The translations under genes were made by a program, and so were the position numbers. Shown piece after piece: positions 32,502 through 44,489 of a DNA stretch of 64,000 nt. This stretch comes from Lithodes maja (lineage: Eukaryota > Arthropoda > Malacostraca > Decapoda > Lithodidae). A model generated the notes under the pieces. That model had not been told where the DNA came from and ran no database searches. It saw nothing but the letters and a program-made list of their open reading frames with translations. The stretch spans positions 31,398 through 95,397 of the forward strand of contig JBAKBP010007931.1 of the NCBI GenBank assembly GCA_037953745.1, read 5' to 3'. The stretch's first letter is position 1, and every line of letters begins with the position of its first letter.

Positions 32502-32541
<40 letters not shown>

Positions 32542-32640
32542 CGATGTCAAAAGTTGATTTTTAATTTTACTTACTCAGGAGAGTCTTCCTGCAGTCCGCC
32601 GGGGGAACTCTTAAGAGTCTCCCCGCAGCTCCCGGGTTAA
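32013..32640 (+). mobile_element. TTAA-type MITE inserted in the RT gene
   Basis: 628 bp with TTAA at 32013-32016 and 32637-32640 and inverted TTAACC termini. Removing it and one TTAA puts the RT frame back in phase between DLV and the following GYW. It contains a poly(T) of about 35 nt (32507-32541) and (CT)n. Non-coding; piggyBac-type by target site. Confidence 0.9.
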
Positions 32641-35600
32641 CAAGGTCTAGCTTAGTGAGGAACTTGGCTTTTCCTATCTCATCCACGCGAGGGAGAGGGT
32701 AGGCATTTGTGGGGGTTAAACCATTCAACCTGCAGAAATCTATACAAAACCGCCCCTTGCCATCTGGTTTGGGCTGCAGTGTGACGGGGGAAGTCCACCT
32801 TACTGCACCCTTAGAAATCAGCCCACGTTTCAGCATATAATCCAGCTCTTCCCTAAGTGCTGGTAATTTAATAGGGGGAACACGGTATGGCACTGATTTA
32901 AAGGGCGGGTGGTCCCCAACATCGACATCGTGCACCGCTTGAGTAGTGAGGCCAGGATGCTCCGCGAAAACAGCTGGGTTTGAATCAAACAAGTGCTGCA
33001 CAGCTACACGCTGTTGCTCAGGCAGGTGCAATATCAACTCGTGAGCCACTTGTTTAGAATTCCCCGCCCACTGATCCGCGGAAACATGACAATCCCAATT
33101 ATCCTCCCCCGCAGCTTGACTGTCCCTTCCTCCTTCTCCACCACGATCGCTGCAGATCAACACCGGGACAGTGAGAGGCTCGGAGGGGCGCCTCACATAC
33201 TCTTTCATCAGATTTACATGGTAAAGTTGGTTCTTTTTCTTACGATCAGGAGTAGCTACTAAATAGTCGAGATCAGAAACCTTCCTTACAACCCGATACG
33301 GACCAGAAAACTTGGCAGACAAGGGGTGTCCCACCAGAGGCAGTAGTATCAGTACCTCCTGATCTACTTCAAACTCCCTCAGCTTCACCTTCTGGTCGTA
33401 TCTGTCCTTCATCTGAGCTTGTGAACTCTTAAGGTTCCGACCTGCTACCTCCAAGCTCTTTAGCATTCTCTCACGGCTTTCAACTACATACTTTAGAAGC
33501 GAGCATGGCTTTGTGACTCCCTCCCAGATCTCCTTGACTATGTGGAGGGGCCCCCTGACCCTGTGTCCAAAAACCAACTCGTTCGGGCTAAATCCCAAAC
33601 TCTCCCCAGGTACTTCTCTCGCAGCAAATAAAACGTATGGGAGACCTAGATCCCAGTCCTTCCCATTTTCCATGCAATAACACCGCAACATACTCTTGAG
33701 AGTCGAGTGCCACCTTTCCAAAACTCCTTGACTCTCAGGATGGTAGGTAGATGACACCACAGACACTATCCCATGTTGCTGCATGGTCTGCTTAAACAGA
33801 GCAGAAGTAAAATTGGATCCCTGATCAGACTGGATCTCCTGAGGGTAGCCATAACGAGAGAAATAGACAAGTAGGTTTTTGATAACAGTCTTGGCCATCC
33901 CGTTGCGCATGGGGTAAGCATCTGGATACCGTGTTGCTACATCCATTACAGTTAGTACAAATTTATTGCCGGCACTAGTGGGGGGCAATGGGCCAACCAT
34001 ATCGATAACTACTTTGCTGAAGGGCGGCCCAATGACAGGGATGGGTTGTAACGGGGCTCTCGGGATGACCTGATTGGGTTTCCCAACAACTTGACAAGTG
34101 TGACACTGTGACACCCATGACACGACACTCGCCTTTAACCCAGGCCACCAGAAAAGCTTGCTCAGAGCTGCCTCCGTCTTACGTGCCCCCAGGTGCCCTG
34201 CCAAAGGCACATCATGAGCTAATCTCAATAAGCTCTCACGGCACACCCTCGGTACTACTAACTGGTCCACTAATCCTGACCCGCCATCCCACTTTTTCTT
34301 GGGATCCTGATGTCTCCGATACAAGATCCCCTCGGACAAGAAAAAATCACCAGGCTGCGCATCCCCATCGCTCTCCAGTTCGACAGCTCCATTACCACAT
34401 GCCCTGACTTCAGGATCTTCCAGCTGCAAGGAACATATATCAGCAGGTGCGAGATTATCCAAGTTCATCTTAAATAATTTATTTCCACCTCCAATGTCCC
34501 GCTGAGCCATCCTTTCCTCACGCTGCGCATAATGATGCTGTCGCAGAGTCTCTTCCTGCCCTGCACCTGCACTAGCGGTGACAGGCCCCGGGGCCTCTCC
34601 AGACTCTAACATAGGTGCCAATAATGAGTCACCAAGAAACACTGCCGGCTCAAAACTCTCCAATTGACCAACACTTCCCGTTTTCTTGTGACCTTTCCTC
34701 CGCGGTATGATAGACTGAGGTGGTGGCTGCAAGGCTCCGGATGTCTGAGAACGCGTCACAACACACGCCATGGTTTGTATGCTACACTTCTCAACCCACT
34801 CCTGTTCCTCCCTACTAACGTCGGCCGCCTTCTCGGCAACGACCAAGGGTGAAACCTTAGAAGCAGGCACCGCAAAGTCGTTGCCGAGGAGGAGGTCGAC
34901 GCCCCCACCAGGCAAGTTCTCTACAATTCTGACATCCAGCTCCTTCGCCACACCACCCACCTCCAGCTCCATCCGCACCAGCGGGTAGGACTTCGTAGCA
35001 TTGATCCCCTGAACTACCACCACCCGAGCAGCGTTAATCGGCCTACCAGTAAAGTTCCTTAACAAGGTCTGAGAAGCCCCAGTATCACGCAATAGCTGAA
35101 CTCCTCGCCTTTCGCCAGCCCACCTCACAAAACCATGCCCTCTATGACCCCCAAAGACGTCGCGGACAGGGTTCGAGCCTTCCGGACTCTTGAACACAGG
35201 CTGTGTCCCAACCTCTGACGAACTACCCTTGGCAAACTCAGAAGATATAGGCGACACCCCTATGCTGCGGGCCAATGACACAACCTTGTTTGGTGGCTTG
35301 TTCGGACAAGCATTTGCAAAGTGACCCTCCTCGTGACATGCAAAGCACTCTTTACTCTTTGGTTTCCCTTGGGAGTGGGAGGTACCATTAGACTTCTTAT
35401 ACGGGACGGTATTTGGTTTATGTTCAGATTTATTGTCAGTGCTAGATGGTTTTGTGTATTTATGTGTATCAAAATTCTTGGGAGGGGGATGGGTACGATC
35501 CTTTGCACCCGACTCACTCCTAGCTGCTGCTCCGCACCCTCGAATTAATGACAGTCGGAGGTCAGCCATTTCTGCTGCCTCCTGGAGAGTTCTAGGATTT

Positions 35601-36754
35601 TTTTCCTTTATATTTAATGTTAAGTCCCTGCCTGTGCACTTAAAGAACTGCTCCAAGAGAACCAGCTCACTCAACTCCTCAAAAGTAGCTGCCCTCTCAG
35701 AACGCAGCGAATGTCGTAGTGCATCAGACAAGTCCCGGGCGTGTTCTAGGAAGGTACTATCCTTGCCCTTAGTAACACCCCGAAACTTCAAGCGGTAAGT
35801 TTCTGGTTGTAACTCATTGGCCCGTAGCACAGCCTTCTTTAGCTCATCATAAACTACACAGGACTCTAAAGGTAGTGCATCATACGCTTTTAGCCCCTTT
35901 CCTAGGAGTCTTGATGAAACTAATGCTGCCCACTTTTCCTGAGGCCACTGGTGTTCCTGACACTTCTTCTCAAATCGCATAAAAAACTCAGTCACACCTA
36001 ATTCATCGAACACAGGAACTAGTTTAAGCAGGTGCGACAATGATTGGTCCCGATGTCTGTTACCTCCCCCAATATTTCGCCCTGTTACCTCCACTCGAGA
36101 TATCTCCAGCTCCCTGTCAGCCCGATACCTAGTAGACTCTGCCTGCAGTTCAGCCTCTCGTATAGCTGTTCTCTCTGCAGCCTCAGCCCGCACACTAGCC
36201 TGTCTCTCGGCAGCCTCAACCTGAACTCTAACCTGTCTTTCGGCGGCCTCAATCTTGAGACTAGCCTGTCTTTCGGCGGCCTCAACCTTGGCCATCTGAA
36301 GCCGAAACAACAAATCTGGAGTCAACCCTTGAGGAGGGGAAGATGCATTTAATGGAGAGGGTCCCTGTGATTGAATTCCACGCTGCCATTGACCATCAAC
36401 TTGGGGGTATGTACTAAATTCAGGCACCCTGACGTTTGATATGGGGGTAGAGTGGAGGGGGGGCTGGGGACCGGGGCCCCCAGTCGCCTCTCCACCCAGG
36501 TCTCTCCCTTCTATACCCAATATCAAAGTCCTCAGCTGATCTTTCCTCATGCCACTTAAACCCTGGTGACCCTGAAGACCTGCCACACACTTCAAGCCAT
36601 ACTTATTCAGCTTCAACACCCTGTCAGCGGTAAGGGGCACCTCTAAAAATCTTCTAGCACCCTCCTCGCTACCGACTAGCCACTCCACAGGTCTTTCTCC
36701 CTCCGAGCCCGTATCGTGACCTGACCCATCACTGTGTTCTGATGTATTAGACAT
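32641..36754 (-). CDS. Gag-protease-integrase-RT (first part) polyprotein
   Basis: ATG at 36754; 1371 codons of element sequence, then 24 more inside the MITE before a stop at 32567. Domains by residue: four 11-residue coiled-coil repeats with EAAERQ (about 150-208); a SCAN-like capsid with FFMRFEKKCQ, ETYRLKFRGV and ELVLLEQFFKCTGRDL (about 240-400); CX2CX4HX4C knuckle CFACHEEGHFANAC (about 467-480); protease LLRDTGASQTLL (about 556); integrase H-H-C-C with HLGARK and CHTCQ (about 840-885); DDE core with VVIDMVGPL, QSDQGSNF and PESQGVLERW; a long C-terminal region; then RT with VPYRVPPIKLPALREEL and RFCIDFCRLN. No stop or frameshift lies within it. RT catalysis is lost because the MITE splits the domain. 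Confidence 0.93.
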
Positions 36755-36945
36755 GCTTGTGTACTGCAGTAATTATCACGGTTATAGAATGTGCCTTATC
36801 TCCTATGCAAGTATGTATATACTAATGTTATTTAAAGTCTTTAATGTGTTATATTGGTTGCTCCAAAAACAAAACTCTATGTCCACTGTATTCCTCTAAT
36901 CATAAGGAATCTCAAAACAAATGACCACTATATTCCTCTGTTCAG

Positions 36946-36969
36946 TAAATCCTATGCAAGGTCGCCATT
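36946..36969 (-). promoter_or_regulatory. Possible primer-binding site
   Basis: Directly inside the 5' LTR on the minus strand, AATGGCGACCTTGCATAGG. A TGGCGACC start is common for Ty3/Gypsy primer-binding sites. The tRNA is not determined. Confidence 0.45.
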
Positions 36970-38861
36970 TGTTACGTCCTGGGATATATAAACACTGGGC
37001 TCTTTCTATTGGACTAGGTATGTGGCAACAAGCAACAACGGAAAACGCTAGATCCAATCCTTATCTATAAACCCAGGCAACAAACCACCCTAAACCGTCA
37101 AGAGTCCTGCCTGGACAATGAGGTATCCTATGACTCGGTTACAGGGTGCACGCACTATAGACTGCTGATAGTCAAGCAGGCTATATAAAAGATCACACAA
37201 TTAAGTTGACTTAAAGCTTCAAGGAAAAGATAGATAACGGAATTAAATTGCAGAAACAATTTAATAACAAACTAGAAGAAAGTACATTTAACGTTACGTT
37301 AATTAATACAACTAATCACCCCTGCGTGAAAGAAGGTGTAAGCAAACAGTCCTCAAAACATCGTACAGGTAGACAAGATGCGGGTTTCTAAACTGCATGC
37401 GGCTACTGTAGGATCTGATGATTAGCAAAGAAATTACGTTACGGATTTAGAGAACTCTTAACTCATAAGCAGGAATAAATACTAGTGATAGGCCATACAG
37501 TGTATAATGGCATAGGTATAATTAAATAAAGGCAGCAACTCGCAACATAACCACATACAGGTGTGCTTCTCACTCTTAGTCAGGCAAGCCTGCTCGGACA
37601 GAGTCTCTAAGCCACACCCTGACTCACAATGCTCACAAAAACGGTAAACTGTGGCACAATAACAAGCATACAGAGATGATAAATCCCTAGCTGTTAATCT
37701 GCCAGGCGGCAGAGGTCTAGCCGGAAGGATATAGGCTTCGGATACCCGGGCTGAGCCACCTGCTCTAGCCTAGGGACGTTCCCAAGTCTGTGCGCCAAAT
37801 TACTCTAATTGAAAGGGTGCTCTCTTGAGAGACTCAGATCGCAAGTATCTGACTCTCTCCTGGCGACCCTAAAACAAAAGCAAGACGTGCTAGCGCAGTT
37901 TTGAGTGGACTAGGCAAGGGCCCTCACACAACACAACACTAGACACACAGGGACACAGACAAGAAAATGCCCACAGACTCCCACGGGTATCCTAGTAAAG
38001 TCATGCGGGTCCACAGGACTCGCACCAGCAGACTTTACTTAAAGGATCGCAAAAAGCCTCCCCTCCGGTCTAGCCCCTGCTAACCTGACACAAGAACACA
38101 CTAGCAAGCATGAAACCACCAAATATGAGACAACAAAAAAGCTTCCTAGGTCTCATTAACAATTACGTCTCTGCAAAAGGCCCAAAATCCTATCTAATTA
38201 TCTGAGAGCTCGTCGTTAATACAATAATATATATAAGGTCTATCAAGGGGATGGGATAATTTAATAGATTGGTGAAGTAGTGGAAGGAAGGTATACAAAG
38301 TAAGAGAGAAAGTTTCTAAGTGGGGTTGAGAGGGATAGATATCAAGGGGGTCGGAAGGGTACGACAGTGAGGTGAGCTCTGAGTCTTGAATCTGTCTGGA
38401 CCCCACCCTAGGCATGCGAAATACATCCCATGCTTGGCAACACTCAACACAGTTGCCGGGTCAAAATCCTCTACCCCTTGCGTGAGTCGAAACTAAGCCT
38501 AACGTTGCTATCAAATGCACGTGGCAACATCAGGCTCGTCCCAAGCTGGACTCTCCGCGCGAAGCAATGTCCCCCAGCCGGTCTCTCTCTCCTGCTCGTC
38601 TCCTCCCACTCTCACTAGACTTACATCTTATATATTATAATGAAACAATCAACTATCGAGAATAAAATATACTAAGATGCGTTGGTTAAGAATAAGGGCA
38701 GCTTCAAGCTGTGAAACAACATAAGAATATCCCAGACATTAGTTACATTGTCGTAGGATATATACTAAGGAAAAGCCGGCCTGCCGCCAGCCGGTTTCTA
38801 AACGGCTGGGCAGCTGACGCGCGCGCATGCCCGCACGTGGCTACTATGCAGGAGCGTCACA
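36970..38861 (-). repeat. LTR (5' LTR of the element)
   Basis: 1892 bp, TGTTACGTCC to GCGTCACA, matching 28210-30701 at about 98%. It would contain the element promoter on the minus strand; I cannot place it. Confidence 0.93.
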
Positions 38862-39051
38862 CTTGGATAACCAACTTCATCAACGTGTGCTCCCTAGAGA
38901 TCCTATAGCAACAGAGATTGGCCATCATCGGCCATTTTGGTTCTATTCGTGATATTTTCTGCTCATTACAATCAATTATCTGCAAACCCATAATGAGCAT
39001 TCAGGAATATTGGCATAGTATACATAGTTCGGTCTTTGAACACTAAATACA
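38862..39051. other. Unassigned DNA after the LTR element
   Basis: Starts with the CTTG target duplication. Nothing recognised. Confidence 0.45.
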
Positions 39052-39414
39052 TTAAGGGGAGATGGGCCGTTTTTCTGGTTCCCCTTCTTCCACGTGTTTA
39101 GTCCCATTAGTTTTCAGATTTTATGAAGTTCGGCTCATTAGTTTTTTTTATTTTAAGACCTTTCGCCCCATTTATTTGTCAATATTAAGACCTTTCGTGC
39201 TATTTAGGTGTTGATTTTTTTCCGGGCTAACAATAGTGAGGTTGTAATTTTGGTAGAACTGGTGGGGACAATTTTCTACCGAAAAATGTACAAATTAATC
39301 AAGAAGTTGGATCTAATGGATTTTTTTTAAGCTTGATGGAGGTCTATTGAGGTAACTAATCAAATAATAAAAATATACATAAATTATGAAATAAATATGC
39401 CTGTCTCCCCTTAA
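39052..39414. mobile_element. Short TTAA-flanked MITE, GGGGAGA termini
   Basis: 363 bp between TTAA at 39052-39055 and 39411-39414, with short inverted ends TTAAGGGGAGATGGGC and TTAAGGGGAGACAGGC. The interior is AT-rich and non-coding. The termini differ from the TTAACCC families in this window; piggyBac or Kolobok type are both possible. Confidence 0.6.
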
Positions 39415-39982
39415 AATATAACCTCGTAAAATGATATTTGTGGCACCGAAATTACGTCCAAATAAACATATGACCACTCTCTCTTACTAGAGGGGCTTTG
39501 GTGCTCCCTAGCAAACTTACACAAAGTATAATATAAAATAAGTCCTTGATTGTTCCTTCTCTTCACAACCTATATTCTAGTACGGCTAAGCTAGGGTTCA
39601 AAAGTAAGAATACAATATTTCCAAAACGCTTCAGAATAATGGTTACTACAAAATTAATGAAGACATACAAACATTACCAATGATCAGATTTTGAATAATA
39701 AAAATATATTCGAAGTAGAATTCCATTACTTAACATTACTTACATGCAAAGGAACCTGCATTTACAAATTATATGTGTACGGAAAGTAAATTAATAAATA
39801 CGGAAAGTGTATATGTATCCAAATTATAGTATAAACTAAAATATGGCTATAGAGATATTCGTATTTTGGAATAATTGGAAACGTGTAGCTTACAGGAGAG
39901 AGAATATAAGTGCACGGCGTGTAATATAAAGAGTGCAGTGCAGTAGATATCAAGGAATATATCAAGGGTTATCCATATGTAT
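39415..39982. other. Unassigned AT-rich DNA
   Basis: No recognisable content. Confidence 0.4.
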
Positions 39983-40085
39983 AAGAACATAAGAACATAA
40001 GAAAATGGGAGTCTGCAGAAAGCCGATTGGCCTAAGCAAGGCAGATCCCTGTCCCACACAACCCCAGTTCAATTACAATGTGACT
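39983..40085 (-). mobile_element. Retroposon 3' end with ACATAAGA tail
   Basis: Three AAGAACAT units followed by GAGTCTGCAGAAAGCCGATT, then GGCCTAAGCAAGGCAGATCC. A short tandem tail joined to a GC-richer conserved block looks like the 3' end of a minus-strand LINE or SINE. The family is not identified and the 5' limit is uncertain. Confidence 0.42.
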
Positions 40086-40947
40086 TTGTACACACTTTTT
40101 GTAATGGTTGTCAGGGGGATAAGTGTAAGGAAATGTAACGTAAGTGAACTTTTGCATAACAATAACCTTTTGTGTATCACTTGCTGCACATGGAAAAAAA
40201 ATCACCCCAACTAATAACAGTGTTTATTATTTGTATGGCAAATAACTAATACACACACACACACCAACCAGTCACCACCCCTCTTTCCCAAATATGATGT
40301 TTTCAAGAAGTCCAAGTTTCGAATGTAAGCGATTATACAAGAGAGAAAGCTCAACCTAAAACTTTGCATTGGATACAAAAGCTAATAGGGAAAATGAAGT
40401 ATGGCATATCGAGTAACCCGGCGTCCGAAGCCAATACGCATTGGCGAGATAAAAATTAGCTCACGCTGCTCGAGTGAACAAGCCATTATTGCTTTCATGG
40501 ACAAATAGTGTATAAATCCCCCCCCCCCCCCCCCCCCAACACACACACACACACACACACACGGTATTCCCGGTCTGCTCTTGTTGCCTCCCTAGCCCCA
40601 AGTTACCGCCTTATTTTGTTTGATTATATCAAAATTATGTAATTCTTTGTAGTTTATAGTAAATCAAATTTGTATGGAAGATGTGTGTTTTATGTTTTTT
40701 TTTTTTATTGGTGTACGTGACAGTTGGAAGTAAATAGTCTTTGTGGATTATCTCCTGTATTTTATAAGTAAAATAATATGTCATACAAGCAACAAACAGG
40801 GTGCACACTTCTGTAACATTCTGTAATGTGAATGAAAGAAAGTATTAATTGGATGTAAACTTTAACACTTATATATATTCTGAACAACTTAGAATTTATA
40901 ATATTCACTAAATTAATTGTAGGATGATATATAAAATCACCATTCAT
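40086..40947. other. Unassigned DNA with (AC)n and poly(C)
   Basis: Holds a short (AC)n at 40251-40263, a poly(C) of 20 nt (40518-40537) followed by (AC)n to 40562, and a poly(T) near 40697. No frame recognised. Confidence 0.6.
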
Positions 40948-41043
40948 TAGAGAAGTATAGGTCTTCCTCTAATGAGTTCCGGTCAGCTACTGAACTAGAG
41001 AAGTATAGGTCTTTCTCTAATGAGTTCCGGTCAGCTACTGAAC
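40948..41043. repeat. 48-bp tandem duplication
   Basis: Two copies of a 48-bp unit (TAGAGAAGTATAGGTCT ... AGCTACTGAAC) with one mismatch. Confidence 0.93.
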
Positions 41044-41783
41044 TCCTAGATTGTACAGATCGAACTCGCTTGCTAAGGTGTCACTCGGTATTAGTCTGAC
41101 ACTCTGTTTAACACCACATAATGCCATTTTTATTAAGAATATTGTTGTTCCTGGATCAGAGCTGGGTCATATGAAGCTGACCAGTATGGTAAGAATTGTA
41201 TTGCCTAGCTGTTAGTCAAGCTGTAGGACGAGTTTCACCTGCAGAGTCCCAACTATATTACAGTATGAATAGTTATCTTTATTCTCCCTAGACTATACAT
41301 ATGATTATAGGTAATTGGTATACTGTATATATAATTATTATAGTGTTCAAGCCTGGCTGCTACACCGATTTTTCAATATTTCCAAGTTATTCTTTAAGCA
41401 TTACATTTTTGTCTCTTATATTTCCATGCTCCGTTCAGCTTCACCTTGCATAACACAATCATTTGATCTGACAGTCCTCCGCTCAAACCTCTCAATGCTA
41501 TCACTAACTATGTGTCACTAACATCACCAATTATTCCTCTTTCTACGAACACATTATCAAACTTCTGATATCTTGTTTTCAAAACTTCTATGTCATAAAC
41601 ACTTATGCACATCTTTATGCTTAGACACATAATTACATGAACACATACAGTATATAAGGTATATACTGTATGTGATATGATATGGCTTCTGGAAAATGGG
41701 TTCTATGATTTGCCATGGAGTTGGAGTTCCCCTTCTCCTAAATAGAAATAGGAAATGGTTAACTATTCTTTTATCACACTGTG
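41044..41783. other. Unassigned DNA
   Basis: No gene or repeat recognised. Confidence 0.4.
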
Positions 41784-41801
41784 ATATATATATATATATA
41801 T
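41784..41801. repeat. (TA)9
   Basis: A short TA run that abuts the 5' end of the plus-strand LINE B; it probably continues the array that resumes at 53954. Confidence 0.9.
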
Positions 41802-41937
41802 GGAATGATTTTTTTTCCGTGGCCAGGGATTCTCAGAGAGTGCCGAGCGCATAATTGAGGTAATCCTTTAGGGCGTGGAAGCATAATTATACGTCCCTTT
41901 CTTTTTCTCTCAAACTAACTCACAAAAATCTTGCTTT

Positions 41938-43290
41938 ACTCACACTTGTTCTTATGCTGTCCGCAATAAGGAAGAAGCATTCAAACAATACCATCACCTT
42001 CAAACTCAAGAGTCCCATACTGTATATAACTCTGACCAGTATCAAGCCAAATCTGTCTGACTCGCCAACAAAACTTTCAATAATAACACATGCTCTGAAC
42101 TTTCCAAATCTAGCTCTTCACAAGCTTTTTGGCATATAGCCAAAAACCTCTCCAACAATTTAATTTCCTCATCTTTCCCTCATCTTTTCCACTCTGACGG
42201 TACCACCGTCATCTCTTCCTCTCACAAAGCTGAAATCTTCGCTCAAACTTTCGTTAAAAACTCTACCTTGGATGATTCTGGCACTACTCCTTCCTCTCCA
42301 ACCCCCTCTCACTTACTTATGCTTAAGATCATAATCTCTTCTAAGAATATACTTTCTGCCCTCTCTGGGCTTAATACTAAGAAGACATACGGACCGGATG
42401 GTGATCGACCTGTTGTACTCTAAAACTGTTATTCTGTGGTAAGTCTGGTGACTCCTTGCCTAGGCAAACTCTTTCGTCTCTGTCTTTCCTCTAACGACTT
42501 TCCTTCTTGCTAGAAGTTTGCTGCTATTCAACCTGTCTCAAAGAAAGGTGACTGCTCCCAGCCTTCTATCTATCATCCAATGTCTCTAATTTCTTGCATA
42601 TGTAAAGATTTTAAAACTATTCTTAACTCAAAATATCTTAAGCATTTATCTTCCCATAATCTATTTTCAGATCGCCAGTACGGTTTTCTTAAGGGCCGCT
42701 CTACTGGTGATCTTCGTCCTTATCTTACTAACTCTCAGACATCCTCCTTTCTGAACTTTTTCTATTGTACTAGACAAATCGAAAACTTTCGATAGAGTCT
42801 GGCACAAATATCTAATTTCCAAACTACCCTCCTTCGGTTTCTATCCCTCTTTCTGTGCCATTGTCTCTAATTTCTTCTCAGACCGCTCCATAGCTGCAGT
42901 TGTGGACGGTCATCGCTCACTTCCTCAACCTATCAACTCCGGTGTTCCTCAGGCTTCTGCCCTGTCTCCAATTATCTTTCTAATATTCATTAATGATCTA
43001 CTCAACCGTACCTCTAGCCCTATTTACTCATATGCTGACGAATCTACACTATTCAACTAGTTTGTTCACATCAACCCAGCATGCAAGCGCTCCTAAGCAA
43101 ACGTGACAAGGTCATAGAGCTGATCTATCAATTATTTCTGTGGGGAAGAGAAAATCTTGTTACTTTCAATTCTTCCAAGATCCAGTTTCTCGCTCTATCT
43201 CTCCATCACAATCTTTCACAAATCTATCAACTATTCTTCAACAATACACTACTCAACCCTTCATCTTCTCTCAATAAACCTTTTTGAAAT
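41938..43290 (+). pseudogene. LINE family B linker and RT, degenerate
   Basis: Translation across shifting frames shows the linker (CSYAVRNKEEAF, SSQAFWHIAKNLSNNF), FHSDGTTVISSSHKAEIFA, TYGPDGDRPVVL, PCLGKLFRLCLSS, QYGFLKGRSTGDL, then RQIENFR-RVWH-like and SGVPQASALSP-like blocks, and a YADE-like remnant near 43035. Many stops; clearly inactive. Confidence 0.82.
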
Positions 43291-43394
43291 CTAAAAATTA
43301 TGTTTATCTAAATATTCTTTTTCATCTGACTTTTTTTTTTTAGAAATTATAGGTTTGAGTCCCGAAGGGAAGAAGGAAAACATAATATTTAGTA

Positions 43395-43704
43395 GTGGCC
43401 CCGGAATCATTGACGATGCGCCTTATTAAAGTATGGCCTATCTTTGAACTCAATGGCTCGCTGTTCCAACGACCCGCCTAGGAGAGTAAACATCAAGATT
43501 GCCAATCATCGTGAGCGAAACACTCTTAAATATATTAAAACACTCACAGACTCGTCCTTATGATGTGGGTACTACTAATAGAGAAAAAAAACAATAAAAC
43601 AATAATATTTTCTAAAGTGTTTAAACATGATCTTGCAGGTTGCGCTTCACATGCGTCTGCTGTTTATTTTGCGTGTCACCCAGCTCTTATCTGGCATATG
43701 TCCT
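43395..43704 (+). repeat. DIRS inverted terminal repeat (left)
   Basis: From GTGGCCCCGGAATCATTGAC to TCTTATCTGGCATATG. Its reverse complement matches 53044-53345, with blocks AAAGTATGGCCTATCTTTG, GACCCGCCTAGGAGAGTAAA and TGTTTAAACATGATC. Confidence 0.92.
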
Positions 43705-43774
43705 TCACTAATATATCAAGACTCTCTATCAATACAGCAGATGAATAGGAAGGGGATGGTGGGAGGGCCGGAAT

Positions 43775-43895
43775 CGTCAATGATTCCGGGGCAACTACTA
43801 AATATTAGGTTTTCCTTCTTTCGGGACTCAAGCCTATAATTTATTAGTGGCCCCTCCATCATTGACGATGCCCCTGATGTCACAAGTCTGGAGGG
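43775..43895. repeat. DIRS internal complementary region
   Basis: 43775-43843 is the reverse complement of the left outer end (43344-43412). 43843-43880 is the reverse complement of the right outer end (53318-53353). The two complements meet at GCCTATAATTTATTAGTGGC. This is the template for joining the element's ends in the DIRS replication model. Confidence 0.88.
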
Positions 43896-44489
43896 GGACA
43901 TTCATCAAGAATATCAGAACCACTAACAAATTACTATGGTCAAAACAAACACACAAAAATAGATCAATGTTTAATGAAAAAATGAGAAAGGGTTACAGGC
44001 GGCGATTATTAAGGTTTAGTCTGTGGTGTTGTAACCTTTACGTTTCATAGAACAGTAGGTTACTACACTCATAAACTATACATCTAGAATATGATGAATA
44101 CAATTAATATTTTCTCCATTAAAATACAGATAATTATAAAATACGGGCTTATGATTAATATTAATTCGTATTAACATGTACTTTATTCTCAAAATAGTTT
44201 GTACTAACTAGGAATATAATGTACTTACAATTATTCTCAAAAATAACAAGTAAAAATCAGGTACTCTATTAACAAAATAAGATACATTCCTGGCTAGACT
44301 GTTTTAAGTCTTAGGAAAGGGTTATCATATGAACCTTAACTTTACATACAAGTGTATCACACAGGAGGCAGATAGGAGGTCTTAGCTAGAACACTCCCCC
44401 CCCCCCTTTTTGTTGAAACACATAGCTTAAAAACTAGACTTTCTGCCTGAGAGCTATACATTGTAAATTAGGTTTCGTGAGATTCACGG

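Larger units (their letters stand above)
28210..38861 (-). mobile_element. Complete Ty3/Gypsy element, Gmr1-like gene order
   Basis: An LTR retrotransposon on the minus strand, 10.65 kb including two MITE insertions. The LTRs begin TGTTACGTCC and end GCGTCACA on the plus strand, and CTTG is duplicated at 28206-28209 and 38862-38865. Coding order on the minus strand is gag, zinc knuckle, protease, integrase, RT, RNase H: integrase precedes RT, unlike most Ty3/Gypsy and like the Gmr1 group. The LTRs differ at about 30 sites over 1.55 kb by eye (~98% identity), so the insertion is fairly recent. Confidence 0.93.

Noticed and set aside
35260..36352. Open frames on the plus strand opposite the gag region (for example 35433-35798 and 36044-36352)
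   Set aside because: They are shadows of the minus-strand gag-pol frame, with no motifs of their own.
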